A stretch of DNA of 64,000 bases, from assembly GCA_900074885.1 (NCBI GenBank), contig FJUW01000035.1:1-64000 (forward strand). Reading direction: 5' to 3'. Position 1 is the first letter of the stretch, and each line of letters begins with the position of its first letter. The notes beneath the pieces were generated by a model that saw nothing but the letters and a program-made list of their open reading frames with translations, was not told the DNA's origin and searched no databases. The translations under genes and the position numbers were made by a program. Below are positions 1 to 11,500 of this stretch, in pieces. The stretch comes from Rhynchosporium graminicola (lineage: Eukaryota > Ascomycota > Leotiomycetes > Helotiales > Ploettnerulaceae).

Positions 1-1128
1 TATATACTACTACTTAACGAGGCCTAGCTTCTAAACTAAGTCGGTAGTAGCCATAGGTACCCCGGAATAAGATCTTAGCCTTCGTACCTAGGGTCACTAG
101 GTTATCTCCACTTCTAAAGGCTTCGAGAGGTTATAAGTTATGATTTCCCTGCAACTTCGTCTTAGGGTCAAGGGCCACGAGTCTGATTCGCTATAGCTAT
201 GTTAGTAGGGCTCAAAGGGGCTAGCTTACTAGCTAGCTCTAGGCGAAACAGTTGTTGAAAACGACTAAGTAACGCCTGATCAGGAAGCTCCTTTATAAGT
301 AAGAAGTAACAGAAGCGAGTTTAGGCGAGATCGATCGAAGGAGGAAGCGTCTGATTAGCTGATTTCACTAAGTGAATTACTACTATGTGAAAATTGAAGG
401 TGGAAATCAGCTAAAGGTCAGAATAACAGAATAATAGGTAATTAATTTAACTTGCTTTAATTGCTTAAAGAGAGCTAACTACAGGAGAGATTCTAGCTAC
501 TTATATAGCTATATAAGCTCTCTAGAATATTCTATATTACGTAATACAGAACTCTATAGAAGAAGATACGTATACTATAGAATCATACTATATCAGTAGT
601 ACGTCAGTAGAAACCTCTAGAAGTACGATATACGTAATAGAGAGTAATAGAACTCTTTCGAGAACCTTCATAGTAACTCTAATAGAGTATGCAGGGTATA
701 GACTAGTGACAAGATACAGGGTATAAGTGCCAGGTATAACAAGGTACATATGCAGGGTACTGAACCAGGTACTAAAACCATGTACTGATAAGGTATAGGG
801 TATATATGCTAGTGCAGGCAAAACTGATTAAGGTACTAGTTGTATGCTAATGCAGGCAAAACTGACCAAGGTACTAGTTACAAATCTAACAGATTTTAGT
901 ATAAATAGCTTTATTCATCGGAACGTAAGCTTTTCGCTAGTATCTAAGTAGCCTTTCGCTATCGATACTCTAATCTATATCTCCGATTTTCTATAATCTA
1001 GCTAACCTCTTAATAGTAAAAGCGTCCCTTTTCTATAGCTTTATAAGCGTTAAAAGAAGTAAGTTCGATTCAGGGTTTATAGTTTCAGTTCTTATAATAC
1101 TCGCTATAAAGAACTATAGTATAGTATA
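1..1128. other. AT-rich, RIP-like gene-free DNA
   Basis: The stretch is saturated with TA dinucleotides and in-frame stops on both strands, the signature expected of repeat-induced point mutation (C to T and G to A in duplicated DNA). I recognise no gene or retroelement motif here. It may be flanking transposon sequence into which the copia-type element at 1129 inserted. The only clear internal structure is a 38-bp direct repeat near 805-880. Confidence 0.7.
805..880. repeat. 38-bp tandem direct repeat, two copies
   Basis: Units 805-842 and 843-880 abut and share the core TGCAGGCAAAACTGA. They differ mainly by transitions (for example GATTAAGG versus GACCAAGG), as expected for a tandem repeat that later suffered RIP. 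Its function is unknown. Confidence 0.7.
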
Positions 1129-1306
1129 TATGGCAAGGTTACGTTGATCTTCAGAGTAAGGCATAGAGTAGTTGAATGATATTAGTTGCATTACAGTACT
1201 AATTACTATGGAGAGTCGATAGAAGATATTATCTAGGAATATCCGCACGGACTATACACGTGACTAAAGTCACCTGATCTATGCCAAGACCCATATCCTC
1301 GCAATA
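1129..1306 (-). repeat. LTR (3' LTR in element orientation)
   Basis: This 178-bp terminal repeat nearly matches 6678-6855. It begins TATGGCAAGG and ends at GCAATA, while the partner ends GCAACA. The mismatches are mostly C/T or G/A transitions, so the two LTRs diverged by RIP rather than ordinary drift. It is flanked outside by GTATA. Confidence 0.92.
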
Positions 1307-2213
1307 TACCCCTCTGTAGAGATACTATAAAGTCGGTAACTTCTACAGGTACGAGTGATCCAATTTCTTCTGTAATTAGTCAATTATACTATCGTATGCG
1401 TACGTATAGTAACACCCCTGGAGACTAGCACCATGCCTCGATATCACGTGAACTAGATAAACTACAGGTTCCGTAATTCCTTTAAGATAAGTCAGCCTTC
1501 TAATTGATATCTATACTCCTTATTCTAGGTGTAAAATAGTTATATTCAGTATTGCTATAAAGGCCTTGATATCTTATGGGCTAAGTGGTTTAGTGAACCC
1601 GTCTGCGGCGTTCTCCTTTAATAGTATATACTAAGGGTCTAAGTAGCCTCTAGTAACCTCCTGTCGCAGGTAATAGAACTTGATATCGATATACTTAGTA
1701 CGCTAGTATAATTCAGGGTCTTCTGATAGAGATAGAGCTCCTTAATTATTATATAGTATCTCTATACTCCTAGAGTCTGGCTTATTATAGCCTAGCTCCT
1801 TTAGTACTTGGCATATCTATAATACTTCTTTAGTAAAGGCGCATATAGCTATATACTCTGCTTCCGTAGAGGCAAGAGCTATAGTAGTCTATCGCTTTGA
1901 AATAGCTAAGAAAACACCTCCTGTAAGGAAGAAATAGACTCTGGTATATAATACTCTATTAATTCGGTTACCGGCCTAATTAGAGTTATAGAAACCTCTC
2001 AATTTTATCTTCTCTCTATTAGTAACGTCTCCTCCGTAAGTCGTAGCGTAGTACTTCGTACCTTATAGGTACGTAAGAACTCTCTTAGCGCTCGCAAGGT
2101 ATTAAGGTAATAGATTTATTAGAAATTATAATAGTATAGAGCAGTAGTATAGTATATCCTAGCGAGTATAAGCTAGGTTCTATAAACTACCGTAAAGCTA
2201 TTAATATAGCTTA

Positions 2214-2542
2214 ATTTCTTATAGAGTAGCTACTCCCTTGAATTTAACTATAGAAACCTCTGAACTAGTAGTAAAGAGCGTATTAGCGCTCTTATAGTTA
2301 GTTATTCCAAATCGATCTAATATCTTATCGATATACGTATCTTAGTAAAGAGAAATCGTCTTCTTCTCTCTATCATGNATTTCTTATAGAGTAGCTACTC
2401 CCTTGAATTTGACTATAGAAACCTCTGAACTAGTAGTAAAGGGCGTATTAGCGCTCTTGCAGTTAGTTATTCTAAATCGATCTAATATCTTATCGATATA
2501 CGCATCTTAGCAAAGAGAAATCGTCTTCTTCTCTCTATTACG
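2214..2542. repeat. 164-bp direct duplication around an N (assembly seam)
   Basis: Copy 1 (2214-2377) and copy 2 (2379-2542) align end to end and are separated only by the ambiguous base N at 2378. The differences are transitions, such as AATTTAACTA versus AATTTGACTA and TATCATG versus TATTACG. The duplication interrupts the reverse-transcriptase/RNase H part of the copia element. Two contig ends drawn from different genomic copies were probably joined without merging. A genuine tandem duplication is less likely because the N sits exactly at the junction. Confidence 0.8.
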
Positions 2543-5500
2543 TATAATTCTAACGCTAAGGAAGTATTTAGCTAGTCTAGCTAGTAGAATATCGAATATA
2601 GTGAGAATCTTCTTCTTAAGCTCTTTAAGAGCTATTCTAGCCTTTGAGATAACTAGAAAATCGTCGATATAAGTAATAATAATTATTCTAGTTTCTTAGT
2701 TAATATATACGTAATTATTAGTTTATAAAGGTATAAAGTCGATAATACCGAACTCCTTATATAGTATCTCTTGCCAGAGACGTGGAGACTGCTTCAGACC
2801 GTATAGAGCCTTTAGTAAGAGCATATATTTATCGTCTATAAGTCTACGCCTATATTATCTATAAAATAGCGGCAATTTGACGTATATCGGGGTATCGGCT
2901 TTACTATATAAGAATACTATTACTATATCAAACTATTCGACTTCTAAGTCGTACTCCGCCGCAACTACTAAGCCTATCTTCTAAGTAGAAGATTTATAGA
3001 CTCCGGTATATATCTAATCGTAATTATAACTAAATCGTTACGTATAACCTTAGACTATAAATCTGACCTTATATTTATCGATTTTGCTATCTATATCTCT
3101 CTTAGTCTTAAAAACTAGATAAGACCCTAGTACTCTGCACTCTTTTAGCATATCAGAGCGACTTTTAGTCTTCTAAGTCGACTTCTCTTCAAGAGATCGA
3201 TACTCCTTGATTATAGCCTTCTTCTATTCTAGCTAATTAGCTCTCTTTATAGCCTGATTTAAAGTAATCGGATCATCTAAGAATAAAGACTCTTCTTAAG
3301 CTATATGAAAAGCGAGTCGATACTGACTAGTACTCTCTATCTCTTCTTCTAATAGAGAGATGGCATGAGAGTAGCTATTATTTAGTTCCGGGGTTGCCTT
3401 AGGCGTCAAGTTTAGAGTCGGAGTCGGATTATTACGGCTAGAGCGTATAGCCCTAGGGACGTACTCCGGCATATAGTTCTTAGATCCAAGAGGCCTATTA
3501 CGCTTCTTTTATATAGTAATTTACTCCGGAATATCGACCTCTAGTGCTAGAACTTCGTCCTCAACTATAGATTCGGCATCCGTACTACTATCGACTTCTT
3601 CTTCCGAGACTATACCTATATCAGGAGTAGTAGCGCTAGTAACCTCGACGTCTTGATTTTAACTTAAAGTATCGATAGAATTACCTTTAGTTTAAGGTAC
3701 TATTATAGCGTCTTCTTCGTGAGGTTCTGTGACTAATCCGTCTTTATCAAATCGTAGATAAGAGGTACGAACTACTTTTCTATTAACTAGGTATCTATAG
3801 ATATTATAACCTTTAAATTCCACCAGAATACCCTTTTCAGCTCTAGGAGCTATCTTATAGCTCTAGACTCTCTTCTCCTTATTAATTAGTATGAAGATAA
3901 GATATTCTAATATACGGAGATACTTAATAGAGGGAGTATAGTTTACCCCTAGCTTAATATCGTCCTAGAAGCACTTAAAAGGAGTCTTCCCTTCTACTCT
4001 AGAAGTAGAGGTAAGGTTAGCGATATGTATATAAGCGAGTAGAATCTCCGGCTATATATAGTCAGGTATATTCTGATCTACTATAACTATACGTACCTTC
4101 TCGATAATCGTACGTATAGAGCGTTTAGCTCTTCTATCTTACTCTGGAGTATACGGAGTAGACTCCTCTAGTAGTATTCTAAGGTAGTCGGTAAGCTCTT
4201 TTATCTAAGAGAGAGAGTACTCCTTACCCCTGTTATATCTCTATACCTTAATTTTGCAGTAATACTATATTTCGGCTAACTTGATTAGTTTCTAATTAGC
4301 TAGGAAAGCGTCCGACTTCTTAGAGTAGATAAAAGCCTACTTTCCAGTCGAATAAGCGCAAGAGAAGATAGAAGCGTAAGAGTAACTATTGAAACCCTTA
4401 GGTTTAAGGTGTACTACGTCTATATATATCTCCTCCATGGATCTGGAAGGTCGTGTATATGCAGACACCTTATTAACCTTCCGAATAGGTCGGCCTTTCT
4501 CCTAAGGTATATAAAGGCGAGTTCTTCTAGTCTTAAGCTCTATAAACTTCATACTATTAACTATGGATTGCGTACAGCGTACTACGTTAAAGCTAGCGTA
4601 ACATATACGTCTATGCTAAAGCTCTATATCGACTGTAGCTTGCTCTACTACTGCAGGTAAGCTTAAACCCGGAAGGCTAGCGTACCCTGCGCTGTAGGTC
4701 TCTTCTTCAATAATGAATAGATTTTTATTAATTATATAGATCTCCTTCTCCTTAGATATATAGAGAACAGAACTGCGTAAATAACCTCCTAATTTATTTA
4801 ATTTAGAACTAGAGTATAAGCAGACTAGAGACTGCGGGATATATAGTGTATTATAGTACTCTAATATGCGTATTATACCGTCGGTCTTTATCGCCTTAAT
4901 CGTATAACTTCTAATCCCGGTAGAGCGTAATAGCCTATTAACAGTAAGTATATACTATAAATCGTCTCTTAGCGTATATAAGGTAAACTTAGAAAGGTCG
5001 TTAGATATATACTCTATAGCGCCGGTATCGAAGAGCTATCGTGACTTATTATAGTAAGAGAATATAGCTATAGAAGCCGTAATAGTAGGGAAACACGATA
5101 AAAGGGCTACGCTAAAGATACTACTATCGTCAGAATCGTTATCCTTCTTCTTTCTACTACTAGTCTTCTTCTTATTAGTCTTACTCTCTCCCTCCTTCTT
5201 CTTTAGCTATTCGGCATACGGGATCTACTTCTTTCTAGACTTCTCCTTAAACTCTTTCTTCTTCTGCTTATTAATAATAAAACAGTTCTCTAGAGTATAC
5301 TTTAGCGATATCTATTTATAGTGCTTATAAGTCGGCCTAGTTTGATCTTTACTAGCCGGCTTAGTAGCTCCTCCGCTGCTTCCTTTCTTAGGTATAGACT
5401 TATTGCTATATAAGGCTTATCCTGCTATCTTTCCAGTAGAATCACTAGCTCTAGCTTTATTAGTGATATCTTTAATCAGACTAATTAGAGTCACTCCTGA

Positions 5501-6677
5501 GTTAGCCTTCTTATTCGTCTCTGGGTCGTTACTAGAAGAAACTCTTAAGAGAGAACGTTATCTTTCAGCCTATATAGGCTACTTCTCTGAAACTACGGTA
5601 ATAAATATAATTAGATATTATGCCAGAGGTAGAGCTATTATCAAAGTCTCTAATTTAATAATTAAGAGCTTAAAAGCGATAATAAACTTCTCTAGAGAGT
5701 TGAAATCGTTATACTAGAGCTTAACGTAATCTTATATAGCGTTATATACTAGTATATTACTACCTCCTTCGTACTACGCCTATAAAGCCTCCCATATATC
5801 TAATACAGTAGTTTTACTAGTTATATACGCGAGAGGTCCGGCCTTATAATTCAACGTGATTACTAGCTTTATTTGACTCTCTCTAGACTCCTAATCTTGC
5901 TATTTCTTAAGGGCTTTATTATCGACCTCGTCGTCCTATTCGTCTACCTCTTTAGGCATATAGTCACGCGATTTAATATTAAGAAACTTACTAATTCTAT
6001 TAGTTTTAGTAATATTTAGTACTTTATCTCTCTATTCCGTGTAGTTCTCTCCTCCCTTAAGCTTATAGCTATCTACCAAGTTCAAAGATATAGAGCTACT
6101 TATCTTCTTACGTTTATATAGCTCTTCTAGCGTAATCGTAGTAATAAGTTCCGATTCCGAGTCTTCCGGATCCTCTGGATAGTCCTAGGACGTCGATTTA
6201 GCGTCTGCAGGGGGTAAATCGGGTATATTTTAAGTCCTAGGGACTTAGGTAGGTTCCGGCGCTAGCGCGGAAGACTCTGTACCTCGAGATGCGATAATTT
6301 CGGAATCGTCGACTTTGACTACTATACGAGTACGAGTATTAAGTACTGTATAGCTTATATATAATATTGAAGACTCTAAAGACTCTTCAATAGAGCTAGA
6401 GTTATCGAAGTACACTTCTTCGACTTCTTCCAATAATGATAGCGTAGGTGCGACAGCTGAAGAACTCTCTCCACTAGCACTCTGCGCGACTGTATTTGCT
6501 ATAGAAAGACGCGCTAGTTTAACTGAACTATACGCGTATATTATACCTTAATCGGAAGCTCGTAACTTGAATCTCTACTCTTAGTACTAAGAAATAGTTC
6601 GACGCTTACTATTAAGAATCATAGTACTACTGCTTCTTTAAGTACTACTCTACTTCTGGCTATCGGGGCTCATAACC

Positions 6678-6855
6678 TATAGCAAGGTTACGTTGATCTT
6701 CAGAGTAAGGTATAGAGTAGTTGAATAATAATAGTTATATTACAGTACTAATTACTATAAAGAGTCGATAGAAGATATTATCTAGGAATATCCGCACGGA
6801 CTATGCACGTGACTACAGTCACCTGATCCATGCCAAGACCCATATCCTCGCAACA
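6678..6855 (-). repeat. LTR (5' LTR in element orientation)
   Basis: This is the partner of the LTR at 1129-1306 and is followed directly by the target duplication GTATA (6856-6860). Reading the minus strand inward, the sequence next to the LTR is AGGTTATGAGCCCCGATAG. That is the place for a tRNA primer-binding site and fits the minus-strand orientation read from the protein motifs. Confidence 0.92.
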
Positions 6856-6899
6856 GTATATCTATAGCTATACTAGCTAGCGCCCGGCTTCTCGCTAGT

Positions 6900-9800
6900 A
6901 CCTCTTAAGAGGGTATTCAGACCTCTAAGTAAGTTCTATAAACTATTAAGCTTTATAAGTATATATCGCTAGTTAGGCGTAAAAGTCGTATCTATAGCCT
7001 CGATTAGTACTCCTAAAGATAAACTATTAATAAGTTATAAAATCTAAGTTAAGTAGTATAATATACTATCGTTCGAACGCTAATTACTCTCTATTATATC
7101 ACTAGCTTTATTAAGTAAATAGACTAACTTATCTTTAATTATATTTTATAGCTTATTTTATAAGTATAGAGTATAATATTTTCCTTATCTTTCGCTAGCT
7201 TATAATTAAGCTTTCTTAATAGTCTATTAGCGGGATTATTTTTTCCTTATCTATAACTTAATATAAAGTTATACTTAGATAACTCTAGAGCTTATCTAGC
7301 TTATCGCTAGCTTAATACTATTATAGTTATAAAGTGATAGAAGTTACTATAGTCTATTAATACCTTAACTAGAGCTATACTACCTTTAAGGTAATATCTC
7401 TAGTATATAAAACACTTAATAATTATAAGGAGTTCTTAGTTATATACTTTATAATTTAGCTTAGTAAGCTTTAGCTTTTTATTAAAGAACATGATAAAGT
7501 ACTAAATAGCCTTTTCCCCTTCTTTCGCTAGCTACTCTCTAGGCTAAGAGAGAATTCCCGCGATAGTAAACTTAGAAGCGTTAGTCTCTAGCTTTCTTAG
7601 CTTTAGTAGATCGAAATATATAAGAAAAAGTATTATAGTAAACGTATTCTTTAATATATTAAAAGCTTTCTTTTCTATAGTACTTTATCTGAAAATAAGA
7701 GTAAGTTACCTTTTCTTCTTATTACTCATTAAGCTTATTAAAAGTTAAGTAATTACTAAGAATCTTATAATAAATTACTAATAGAAGTTTATAAACTTAA
7801 TAAAGACTTATATATCTCTAATACTCTTAGGTTCTAGCTACTTTCTAATAGTATCTATCCGGCTTAAGTCTATTAAAACGCTAGCTAGAAAGATAATATA
7901 GCTTAGAAACTTTATACTCTTACTATTAAATAAGTACTTTAATAGCTTAATAAAGAGGTTTATATACTAAAGTCTCTCTAGTACTTAGCGGATATATTAT
8001 TCATATTATAATAAGTTAGTAGAATAGATTAAGATACTATTAAGGTATATAATATAAGTAATATCGATAACGCCTACTAGCGTATTATTAATAAATACTT
8101 AGAAGGTCGCTAGTGTATTTAATAATCCAAATAGTATAACCTAATACTTATAGTACTTATATTAAGTATAGAATATAGTTTTATATTTATTACTCTAGCG
8201 AATTCAGATATAGTAATAAGCGTTTTATAGATTTAATTTAGTAATTACTTTAGTATCCCGGAGCTTATCAAGTGTTTTACTCAATTAATAGCAAAGAGTA
8301 CGAATCCTTAATTATAATTTTATTTAGTACTTAGTAGTTAATATATAATCGGAGATTATTATCTTTCTTTAGTATAAAGAGAATAAGTATACTTATAAGA
8401 CTCTTACTTTTCCTTATCTAACTCTTCGCCTCTAATAAGTTAAGGTATTCCTAGAGAACCTCTAGTTCTTTCTTAGAGAGATTATAGATTAGAGAATAAG
8501 ATACTTTTACTTCTAGTTCTAGTTTAATAGTATATTAATAGCTCTCTAATAGAGGCAGCTCGCTTCTCTTCTCTTCGGAGAATATATCCTTAAAGCTATT
8601 ATATACGAAAGGAATAATAAGTATATCGCTAGTATCTATCTAGCGTATAATATATAAGTTAGATATTATAGTATATATAGGAGATTTCTATTTATTAATA
8701 AGAATCGTAAAAGCTTAAGGTACTTTAATATTAAAGTTATCTGAATCTTTTAATTTATAAGGAAACTTCTATTACTTATTCTTAAAGCTTATCTAAGGAT
8801 CTATATCCTCTAACTATAGCTATTTTAATATTAGGTTTATACTTAGCATATCGATAAGTCTTAGCTAAAGAGTATTAACTCTAGTCTATCTAATCGAATT
8901 AGCTATCTTTATCTAAGTAATTATAATACTAAAGATAATACTTTTATTCTATAAAAGTATCTAGAAAGTCCTTAGTCTTTCGCTAGTAAGTTTAAGCTTA
9001 TATTCTTTAGTAATTAGTCTTAATATAAAGTTATCTTCTACTTTATTATTAATAAGGGTAATTATCGATTTCTATTTACTTTAAGATAGAATCTTTATTT
9101 AGATTTCTATCTTATTATCTAATAAATCCGACTCGAATATAGAAGATACTATAAGTTATAGTTTTCCTTAGTATTTATCTTTAGTATTACTAGTATTTAA
9201 TCTTAGATAGTTTAAAGAGATATATCTATATTTATTATCAGAGTAATACTAAACTTTAAAGATATCTTATTTTACTAGTTATTCTTTAATAGATATATTA
9301 TTTAGATATCTTCTCTATTCTTATCTTTATTAGCTCTTATCTTATTAATTATTAGTTCTTCGCTAGTACTTATATAAGTTATTCTTTTTTATATTTAACT
9401 CTTTATATTTCTATTCTTTAGGTTCCTTTTATCTTTTATTACTATTAATACCTCTAGATAAGATATAAGTTTCTTAAAAAGTAATAATAGAAATAACTTA
9501 ATCTTAAGTCTAAAGTCTATTAGCTTAGCTATTCTTAACGATTTTCCAGCGAATCTCTAAGTAGATCTTATTAAATAAGATATTTTATAATTAATACTTA
9601 GTAAAGAGTTTAAGTTATTTCTCTTTTTCTTTAAAGTAATTCACGAACTTCTTAATTAGTTAACTTAGCCTTTAGCGAGCGTTCTCGTAAGCTTATAAGT
9701 TAGCTACTCTTCGCGAAATAAGGAATAACTAGAGATTCGCTAGGAATTCTTTATAACTTTTCTAAGTTATTATATAAAGAGTATCTATAGTATATTTTCT

Positions 9801-10450
9801 AAACTTTTCCTAAGTATTCGCTAGTTCCTTATAAAGTAGTATTACTACTTATTTAATCTTAATAAGATTAGTTAAGTATCTTTTCGTATTATAATCGAAG
9901 ACTCGGTTATAAGCTTATAAGTACTTAGTAAGCTCTCTTTAGCTCTTACTCTTATATTCTAATAGAATTATATATTTACTTTTATCTTAGCGAGAAATTA
10001 GTAATTCTTTAGGAGCTACTAATTAACTAGTATCTCTCTCTATACTTAGAGTAAAGTCTTCGGATATATAAGCTTAGTAGAATCGTGCTCTTATAGTAGC
10101 TTCCGGAAAGTATTAAGTAAAGTCTTTACTAAATATTCGTTAGTACTTAACTATAAGGTTATCTAAGATATCGTTCTATTTCTTTAGTAATTAGAGTTTC
10201 TCTTATAGAACTAAAAGGTTATCTACTAATATATCGCTAAGTATTATCTAAGCCCTAGTAGAGTTATCTTAGAGTATAAGTCGGGTTAATATAGTAGAGG
10301 ATTCTCCGCTTTAAGCTATTATAACTATTTAAGCTATTATTAAGTGAAAGTAATTATAATATAATAATTACTTAGTATACTAAGGTAAATAGGTATAATA
10401 GAATAGTAGAATATTCGCTAGAGGTTTACTAGTAATAATCTAGTTAATAT
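6900..10450 (-). mobile_element. Ty3/gypsy-type retrotransposon relic, heavily RIP-mutated
   Basis: Minus-strand translation around 7,790-8,140 gives a recognisable Ty3/gypsy reverse transcriptase: a degenerate PFGL-x-N-A-PATF region at about 8,100-8,138, then IYLNSILIYS at 8021-8050 where the family has YLDDILIYS, then the thumb region down to about 7,790. RNase H and integrase would lie below 7,790, and protease and gag above 8,200. No clear integrase was seen before the copia element begins. The frame is full of stops and the YxDD metal-binding pair is lost. I could not define LTRs, so the ends are approximate. It is non-functional. Confidence 0.8.
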
Positions 10451-11500
10451 AGAAACTAATTACTAAGGAGAGAAGGTTCTTCCTTTCTCTTTAATTCTGA
10501 AATACAAGAGTGGGAGGCACTAGGCGCATAGACCTATTACACATAATAGTAGTTCGCGTAAGTCTTATAAGGATATCGAATATATTAGCTACGTAAGCTT
10601 TTACTTCTTAATAATAGCCTCGGAATAGGTTTTAGAGGGAAGTTAGTCTAAAGGAGGAGATTATATAATAAGTTATACCCGGGATAATACTTAGCGCTAG
10701 GCATTTCGCTAACTTATACTACTAAGGCACTAGTAGTAGTACTATATCCTTTCCTTTTCTATTAAAGAAGAATTCTCTTCTGCTCTTTAGCTAATTCTTC
10801 CTATTAATTAAAGATACTATTTATACTATACGCATACTTTGCACTCGCCTCGTAATAAAGGTATTGCTATACTAATAAATATAATATCTATATTAATATA
10901 AGTACGCATTTACTAGTAGCGTTTAGTAAAGAGTATATTAGCTATAATAGAAATAATAGAACTACTATAGGTTTATCGAGGTGTATTTATATCTAATTCG
11001 CCGAGAGATCTTCGTATAATATTAATAGTACTTAGATTAGCTTATAACAGAGTTAGCCTCTAGTCTATTTTCCGCGGTTATAATTCTACTCTATACTAAT
11101 AATATGTCTTACATCGCCTGCCGAGTCGATTTTAGGGAAAATCTACTGTAAGTTATATTTATTTATAATAACTATAGTACTAAGGCGATATTAAGTCTAT
11201 AAGAAGAAGAATAATAATATATAATACAAGTTAAATATATTTTGATATAAGCGCGATAAGTTATTTATAGATAATAATTTAGTATTCCTCGCTATATACG
11301 CCTATAATACGCCTGTAACTAATTAGCTATCGCGCTTTTTCCTGCCCTCCGATCTATAAAACGCTCAACATAAGATAGATATTAGAGCTAGCTATCGAAA
11401 GTCGTAGATGTAGTCGAAGGTCAACTGAAAGGAAAGGAAGCCTTCCTTTCCCCCTTTCGGGGCTCGATGGATAGAGATTCTTATTAAAAATAACCTTCAG
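10451..11500. other. Right edge of the RIP isochore
   Basis: TA-rich degraded DNA continues to roughly 11,330 and then changes within about 150 bases into balanced composition. Near the edge, 11431-11451 is a perfect 10-bp palindrome (GGAAAGGAAG and its complement around one base). No gene was found, and no transposon end could be defined. Confidence 0.6.

Larger units (their letters stand above)
1129..6855 (-). mobile_element. Ty1/copia-type LTR retrotransposon, RIP-inactivated
   Basis: Two 178-bp LTRs (1129-1306 and 6678-6855) bound a 5.7-kb element flanked by an identical 5-bp duplication GTATA (1124-1128 and 6856-6860), so both ends of one insertion are present. The coding strand is minus, in the copia order integrase, reverse transcriptase, RNase H. 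A pre-integrase motif reads L-stop-HRR at 4607-4621, where the family has LWHRR. An integrase-core IDVV lies at 4412-4427. The reverse-transcriptase box reads TYIDDFLVI (2647-2673), and an RNase H STEAEY lies near 1850-1875. Many tryptophan codons have become TAG or TAA, so no long ORF survives. RIP is the likely cause. The element is non-functional. Confidence 0.93.
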
